64,000 bases of DNA. Source: Hymenoscyphus infarciens (Eukaryota > Ascomycota > Leotiomycetes > Helotiales > Helotiaceae). The notes under the pieces were generated by a model, which was not told the origin of the DNA, did no database searches, and saw only the letters and a program-made list of their open reading frames with translations. The first letter of the stretch is position 1; the number at the start of each line of letters is the position of its first letter. This document shows positions 59,437 through 64,000 of the stretch, piece by piece. The stretch covers positions 1 to 64,000 of the forward strand of contig LLCB01000005.1 in the NCBI GenBank assembly GCA_001414345.1. The letters run 5' to 3'. Both the position numbers and the translations under genes were made by a program.

Positions 59437-62400
59437 TGTTGCTTGTGTTGGGTTTGGATTTGGATTTGAATTTGGATTTGGAATCGGGATGGTGATGTTG
59501 TATTGGTGTTGGATGGAAATTGTTGGAATGGATCGAAGTTTGATGTGATCTTATCGTGAGATGCGATGAAGAAGACGCGGGAGTGGAAAACAAAACATGG
59601 GTTCTGCGGCTTGGACCACCAGCCACACGTGCACGTGACAGGTCCATTTGTACCCCCACTCGCTTCTCCTTTGGTCATCTCGACGCGATCCTCAACGTGC
59701 AGCTCCTTCAACTAGTATAAGTGGAGCTTCGCAAAATGACATGTTCAAGAAAACGAGAGGTTATTTTACAGTACGCGCGGCAACTTCTTTTGGCATTTTG
59801 GTCGCAAGGTGGAGGAGGATGGCTTACTCGACAACTGGTAGCTTGCTTGCAACTTCTTCTTGGTCACCAATTGAAGGTTACCTTAGTCGATATTCATTTG
59901 GCACCTCAAAGTAGAACCACACCAAAACTTGGTAGTTGCGAGTAATCGTAGTAAAGACAATTAGGAATGACCACGTTAGTCCCTCCGCGAATATCAAAAC
60001 GAATCTCCTTGCCTAGCCAAAAATGTGAATCCACGTTCAAAAAAAATATCAAGAGAGGGCAAAAACTCTAACCGCCTCAAGGCAGCTAGAGAATACCCGG
60101 TATGTTGGATGGTTTCGGTACGAGGGAACAGGCGGAGTGACCTGAGGGTCTCGATCCATTAACTGACTAGGCCAGGCGGGTAAGCTCTAATTTTGATGGG
60201 ACCAAGGCGTCTTATTAGTGTTTATACATATAAATATGGAATTGTGGGAGTTTTGTGGGGATGTGGGTTAGGCGAGTGTTTTGTCCCAGCCCACATACTC
60301 TTTCACCAAGTTCTGTTACCGCTAAGATTCAAAATTACGAATTGCGTATGCATGGGAGAGTACTTTAGGCGTCTGATGTTGATGACAGCGGCGCAAGGCG
60401 AAATACTGGATCTCCCTCCACCTAAGGTGTTTTTTCTTGGCAACCCTAGAGTTTTCAACAGCCCTTCCTCGGATTTTACATCTAGATAACCACGATGAAA
60501 TGTCTGCGGTTCATCTGCGGCCATGCTAATCCAGCTCAACCTCCTCATGACGTGGACCTGTTTATTCACTAGGCAATTTGTGCTGTAGAAACCCGAAGTC
60601 TGGGGCCATGAAGCACACCGAACCACCAGCATAAACAAATACTTAACTCTCGACAATATTCGTCTCTCAGTAATTGAACTCGACACGTGTGCTCAAAGAT
60701 TGGATATCAAGTGCCTTCGAAGGGAAGTGGATGTGTGAACAATTTCTTGGACATTCAATGACGATTATTGGAACCCGATTCCGTCCAGCTTTTCCTAATT
60801 GCGAGCGGCGTCTTGGTTTGCTTTGTCAACTGCTTGTTCGAAATAAATTCGTAGTACAATTTTGTCCCAAAGGCCTGAGCAGGGCCCCTCCGCCAAAGCC
60901 ACTTTTATTCTTGACCCTTATACACTCTTGCGTTTTCATTTTTTCAATGTTGGGTCAAACTCCATACAACAATTTCATTCCAATTACCTTGACTCAGAGC
61001 AGTTTATACCCAACTTCCTATTTATGCCTGAGCATCTCAAGCGTTATTCTCCTTCGCGCAAAGTTTCACTGCTGCGAGTAAATTCTAATCTCTTTCCCTT
61101 TCTCCTCTTGTCGCGAAAGGATTGATTTAGCACCGCGATTCAATGAGCTCCAGCTCTAAGTGCTCAAAGTTAACGAAAGAAGTCATTCTAGGTGGTCCCC
61201 TGGCTCATAAATAGAGACCTGCAGTACTTCTTTCTCATATCGTTGTGTTCTGTCTAGCTCTTTTTCAAGTTCTTGTAAGACCGCAGATACCGACTCCGCC
61301 AAAGATTAAACAAAAATAGTCTATGAAACTCAAAGGTAGTAATCGGGAAGGGTAAAAGTGGTTAGAAACTTACCTTCTCGCTTCTCTTATACCTCTCGAA
61401 GGATGCCTACTGATATGGGAACGTCTTTTTGAAGTAATAATATGAGTTACTAGAGAGTAATGACTGTTTTCTGATACAAGTGAATCGAAACCTCGCAGGC
61501 GAGTCGAATCCAATCCCGCAGTCCCACTGCAATCAAGAAAGTCCTCACCTTCCCCCCAATCCATCAAAGTACAAAAGTCCAGGAAATCTCGTACTCCCGT
61601 TTCTCTGCAAGCATTCTGGCTCAATCGTCGAGTCTGACCGACAGAGTTCCCAACAGTTTTGTAAGCCTCTGCCTTTCGTGAGTCTTAAGTGTACCAAAGC
61701 CCAAACACACTTTCCCACGTTCCCTCAACTTTACTCGATTTGGAAACCAGATGGGAGGAGGAAATTGAGAAAGGGAGTATTCTACTTTCGACAATAAGAA
61801 AAGGATTGACAGTAGACTTTTATTTGACAACGGTATAGTATAATTCAGATTGAATTTTGGGAACGATCTCTAGAACTCTTGCCCTTCTCCGCCCGGAGAA
61901 GATTTTCTTCTACACTACTCCACAGAATATAAGACAATGCACACTCTAAAAAAAGAAATGTTCAAACTTCTCTCCTCGTCTTGGTGCCGAGGCATCTGTT
62001 GGTGGTAGTTTAGTCAAAGAGAAGCAGGCATAATATAAATAGAAGTCACTCCTTGACTGTGGAGTTTGCACCATAAGTCACTCCAATTAGTCTCCGTCGC
62101 TATTATTTACCCATCTCGTCTAAAAAAATAAGTTCGAGGTACAAACCAGCAAAACTACTCCCACCCCTCGAGGGGCGGCCAGGAGTTAAAACCAGACGAA
62201 CTGAGTTTTGGTAAATTTTAAGGGGCTCCGAATTGTTGTCGTAGCGTCGAAAATTGCGAAAATTGTTTGTCGGGTCGTAAATCGTATGCGCCTATCGTTC
62301 CTCTCGAGATTCACCAAGTTGACCTGAACTGTACCAGCCGGACAGCCGCCCCTAGTGTTCCCATGGTTGACCAAACGTGTTATTTGAAGATATGAAAATA

Positions 62401-62754
62401 TTGAGGCTCTGTGGGGGTATGTGGGTCTCCCGTGGTTTGTGCGAGCCAATTAGAGAGGGCGGGTGGAGCGGCGGTTGTTAACTTGCTCGCTTGTATCGCT
62501 TAATTGTATGCGTGGCCGTTCGCAAGCTTGGAAGATGAGAGTCAAGTACGTGCACATACCCCCCCCCCCCCTTAGAGCTTTATGGCATATTCATCCTTGT
62601 TTCAACCTTTGTTGAAAATTTCTTTTCTATTATATCACTCTCGCAAATCCAAATCCCATTTCAAAAGCACCAAGATGTATTGGGTAATCCACTAAAAGCC
62701 TACTCCAAAGCCTAAAACGCCCTTCTTGTTTATCAATACATTACTGAACCTGAT
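59437..62754. other. 3.3-kb region without a supportable gene
   Basis: Composition is normal, not RIP-like. ORFs at 59648-59945, 60193-60489, 60674-61125 and 61480-61797 overlap others on both strands and show no domain. A C homopolymer lies at 62559-62571. The region should contain the Borealin promoter (59437 onward). A diverged multi-exon gene or non-coding transcript cannot be excluded. Confidence 0.4.
62559..62571. repeat. 13-C homopolymer
   Basis: A run of 13 C upstream of a TATA-like stretch in otherwise unannotated sequence. Confidence 0.85.
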
Positions 62755-64000
62755 TCAAACTTCGGGCAACGAGATTTCTGCATCAACTTTCTTTGCAACA
62801 TCCACACTTCGCCTTAGAAGATCTCTGTCCTTTGCTGTCAAAGCAACAGGCACTCCACCCTTCATACAACTCATATCACTCTTCATTTCACCTTTATCCC
62901 ACTCAGCATCAACCATCCAATACCCCGGAACCATGAATTCCTCCTGATCCACCGCCTTATCCTTCAATAAACTCCCATTATACCAAAGTAACCTATCCTC
63001 ATCGTCAATATGCGCAATCGTAAAACTACACACCTCCTCCCCGTCGCCACCCACTTGAATCTCCCCGAGTACAGCACCATAATGTTCCTCAAAACTATGA
63101 GGAACGCCACAGAGATCAAGTCCAAACTACCAACTCTCTTTATCACCATAAGTCAATGTGTAGGTTGCTTCTTCACGGACAGCTTTTGTGTTTTGCCAAC
63201 AAACGTGAAGGAGGCCTGTGAAAATTTGAAGTCGGGATTTGTCGAGAACCACAACCCCGGAATCTGCTTCTTCTGCGTAATTTTCTGTCCATACAAGTGA
63301 TGATAACAATGCCTTAGTAGGTTTTTGATGTTTCATTTGCTCCTGCTACTATTCGTGACGTTCGGGAAATGCACCTTGCCGTAAGAGGCACTCGTGGAAA
63401 AAGAGAGCGCCAGTTTCTTGAAAATCGGTTCTTGAAAGTAGTGTTTCCGGGGGCTGTAAGAATACAATATCGGCGTCGAGAAGAATAACCTTTTCAAAGG
63501 TGCTGGCTAGTACCGCTAAAGGTTTGATGGCCCAGCTCCGATCGAGGGCCATGCTTTCATCATCGAGAACAGAGAGCACGTCCAAAAATTGGATATCTTT
63601 GACAAGGTCAAGAAGACTTTTTCGCTTCTCAAGTGGGAGGTCTCCATCTCCTGCGTAGGCAATTTGAATAGGAAGTTTTGAATGCAATACAGTGCGTAGT
63701 ATAAAAATGAGGTGGCATGCAAATCGGAAATCCTTCACTCCCACTGGAATAACTATGCCGGTAGAGCCTGGAACATATGAAATCTTTAGTGAGGTGAGAG
63801 AAGTAGGATTGTCCGGATTTGAAGTGTTTTTGATGAAAGAGAACATGGACTCGCTAACTCTTTCGATGGATTTCTTCAGCAAGTAGTCTTTCGGATACTG
63901 ATAAGAAGCCAAAATCCAGCTTGTGAGAAGTTGAACCCGTTTACCAGTTCCCCGAATTGGTCGCGATAATTTGGGCCATCGAGTGGGTAATCGACAAAAT
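62755..64000 (-). pseudogene. MNN1-type (GT71) alpha-1,3-mannosyltransferase interrupted by three in-frame TAG codons; 5' end outside the window
   Basis: A single minus-strand frame runs from the window edge to the stop at 62755, with TAG at 63349-63351, 63346-63348 and 63127-63129. Without these it would be about 412 codons of one continuous domain: GTGKRVQLLTSWILASYQYP near the edge, VPGSTGIVIPVG, AYAGDGDLP, DRSWAIKPLAVLASTFEKVI, the metal-binding DAD in LLDADIVFLQPP, ALFFHECLLRQGAF, EEADSGVVVLDKSR, LLHVCWQN and YGDKESW. These are the order and type of motifs of fungal GT71 enzymes, Golgi type II proteins that add alpha-1,3-mannose to glycans. The stops fall where Trp-Trp pairs are expected (after RHE, and directly after ESW), i.e. 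TGG to TAG. No frameshift is seen. It is probably a recent pseudogene. No short intron removes the stops. Confidence 0.8.

Noticed and set aside
60080..60190. Possible tRNA-like stretch (GGTCTCGATCC)
   Set aside because: I could not fold a cloverleaf with an acceptor stem and anticodon arm around it.
60862..61125. 87-codon ORF with a regular aromatic pattern
   Set aside because: No recognisable domain, an overlapping ORF in another frame, and no splice partners. It is too weak to annotate.
63340..63355. Intron over the tandem TAG codons of the mannosyltransferase
   Set aside because: No GT...AG pair of normal fungal intron length removes the stops while keeping the flanking conserved residues.

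Overview
The window looks like a piece of a filamentous ascomycete (Pezizomycotina) genome. The genes carry short GT...AG introns of 46-82 nt. One gene is an A-T-R NRPS-like reductase and another is a long fungal Borealin. A large AT-rich, TpA-rich transposon island shows the signature of repeat-induced point mutation (RIP): TAG/TAA stops at CAA/CAG/TGG positions and C/T or G/A differences between repeat copies. A leotiomycete is my guess from overall feel only. No species is claimed.

Layout. 1-820 is RIP-mutated repeat, including part of an LTR. 821-3286 is unannotatable sequence and the promoter of a three-exon transmembrane RING-H2 protein (3287-5021). 5740-41736 is one 36-kb island of nested mobile elements. 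I could resolve it by target-site duplications (TSDs): a 182-bp-LTR element (6523-9401) holding a solo LTR (8772-9150); a run of gag-only LTR elements (10289-18027) with another one (14370-17122) inserted in it; a gag-only element (18444-26225) split by a hAT-like element (19619-24137); a Ty3/gypsy pol remnant (18028-18443 plus 26226-29646); a Mutator-like element (29647-32911); and a structurally complete 8.1-kb Ty3/gypsy element (33651-41736).

The gene-bearing right side follows. A five-exon NRPS-like reductase (41913-45595, minus) ends 177 bp from the island. It is divergent from a three-exon NCS1-type permease (47438-49148). Next come a DUF726 alpha/beta-hydrolase membrane protein (49975-52563), a small Cys-rich protein (54942-55244, minus) with a decayed paralogue (55916-56346, minus), a three-exon Borealin/Nbl1 chromosomal passenger protein (58319-59436, minus), and an MNN1-type alpha-1,3-mannosyltransferase reading frame running off the right edge (62755-64000, minus) that is broken by three TAG codons. 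These genes do not form an obvious pathway. The reductase and permease share a 1.8-kb divergent promoter region, which is the only arrangement suggesting possible co-regulation.

Most interesting: (1) the mannosyltransferase is interrupted only by Trp-to-amber changes in CpA context, i.e. a RIP-like lesion in an otherwise intact gene 20 kb from the repeat island; (2) there is a family of LTR elements that keep a gag remnant but have no pol, next to a full-length relative; (3) a hAT-like element with a perfect 8-bp TSD is more heavily mutated than the retrotransposon it interrupts; (4) one element has mosaic LTRs. I found no clearly new defence or enzymatic system. All splice sites and families were read by eye and need transcript or homology confirmation.
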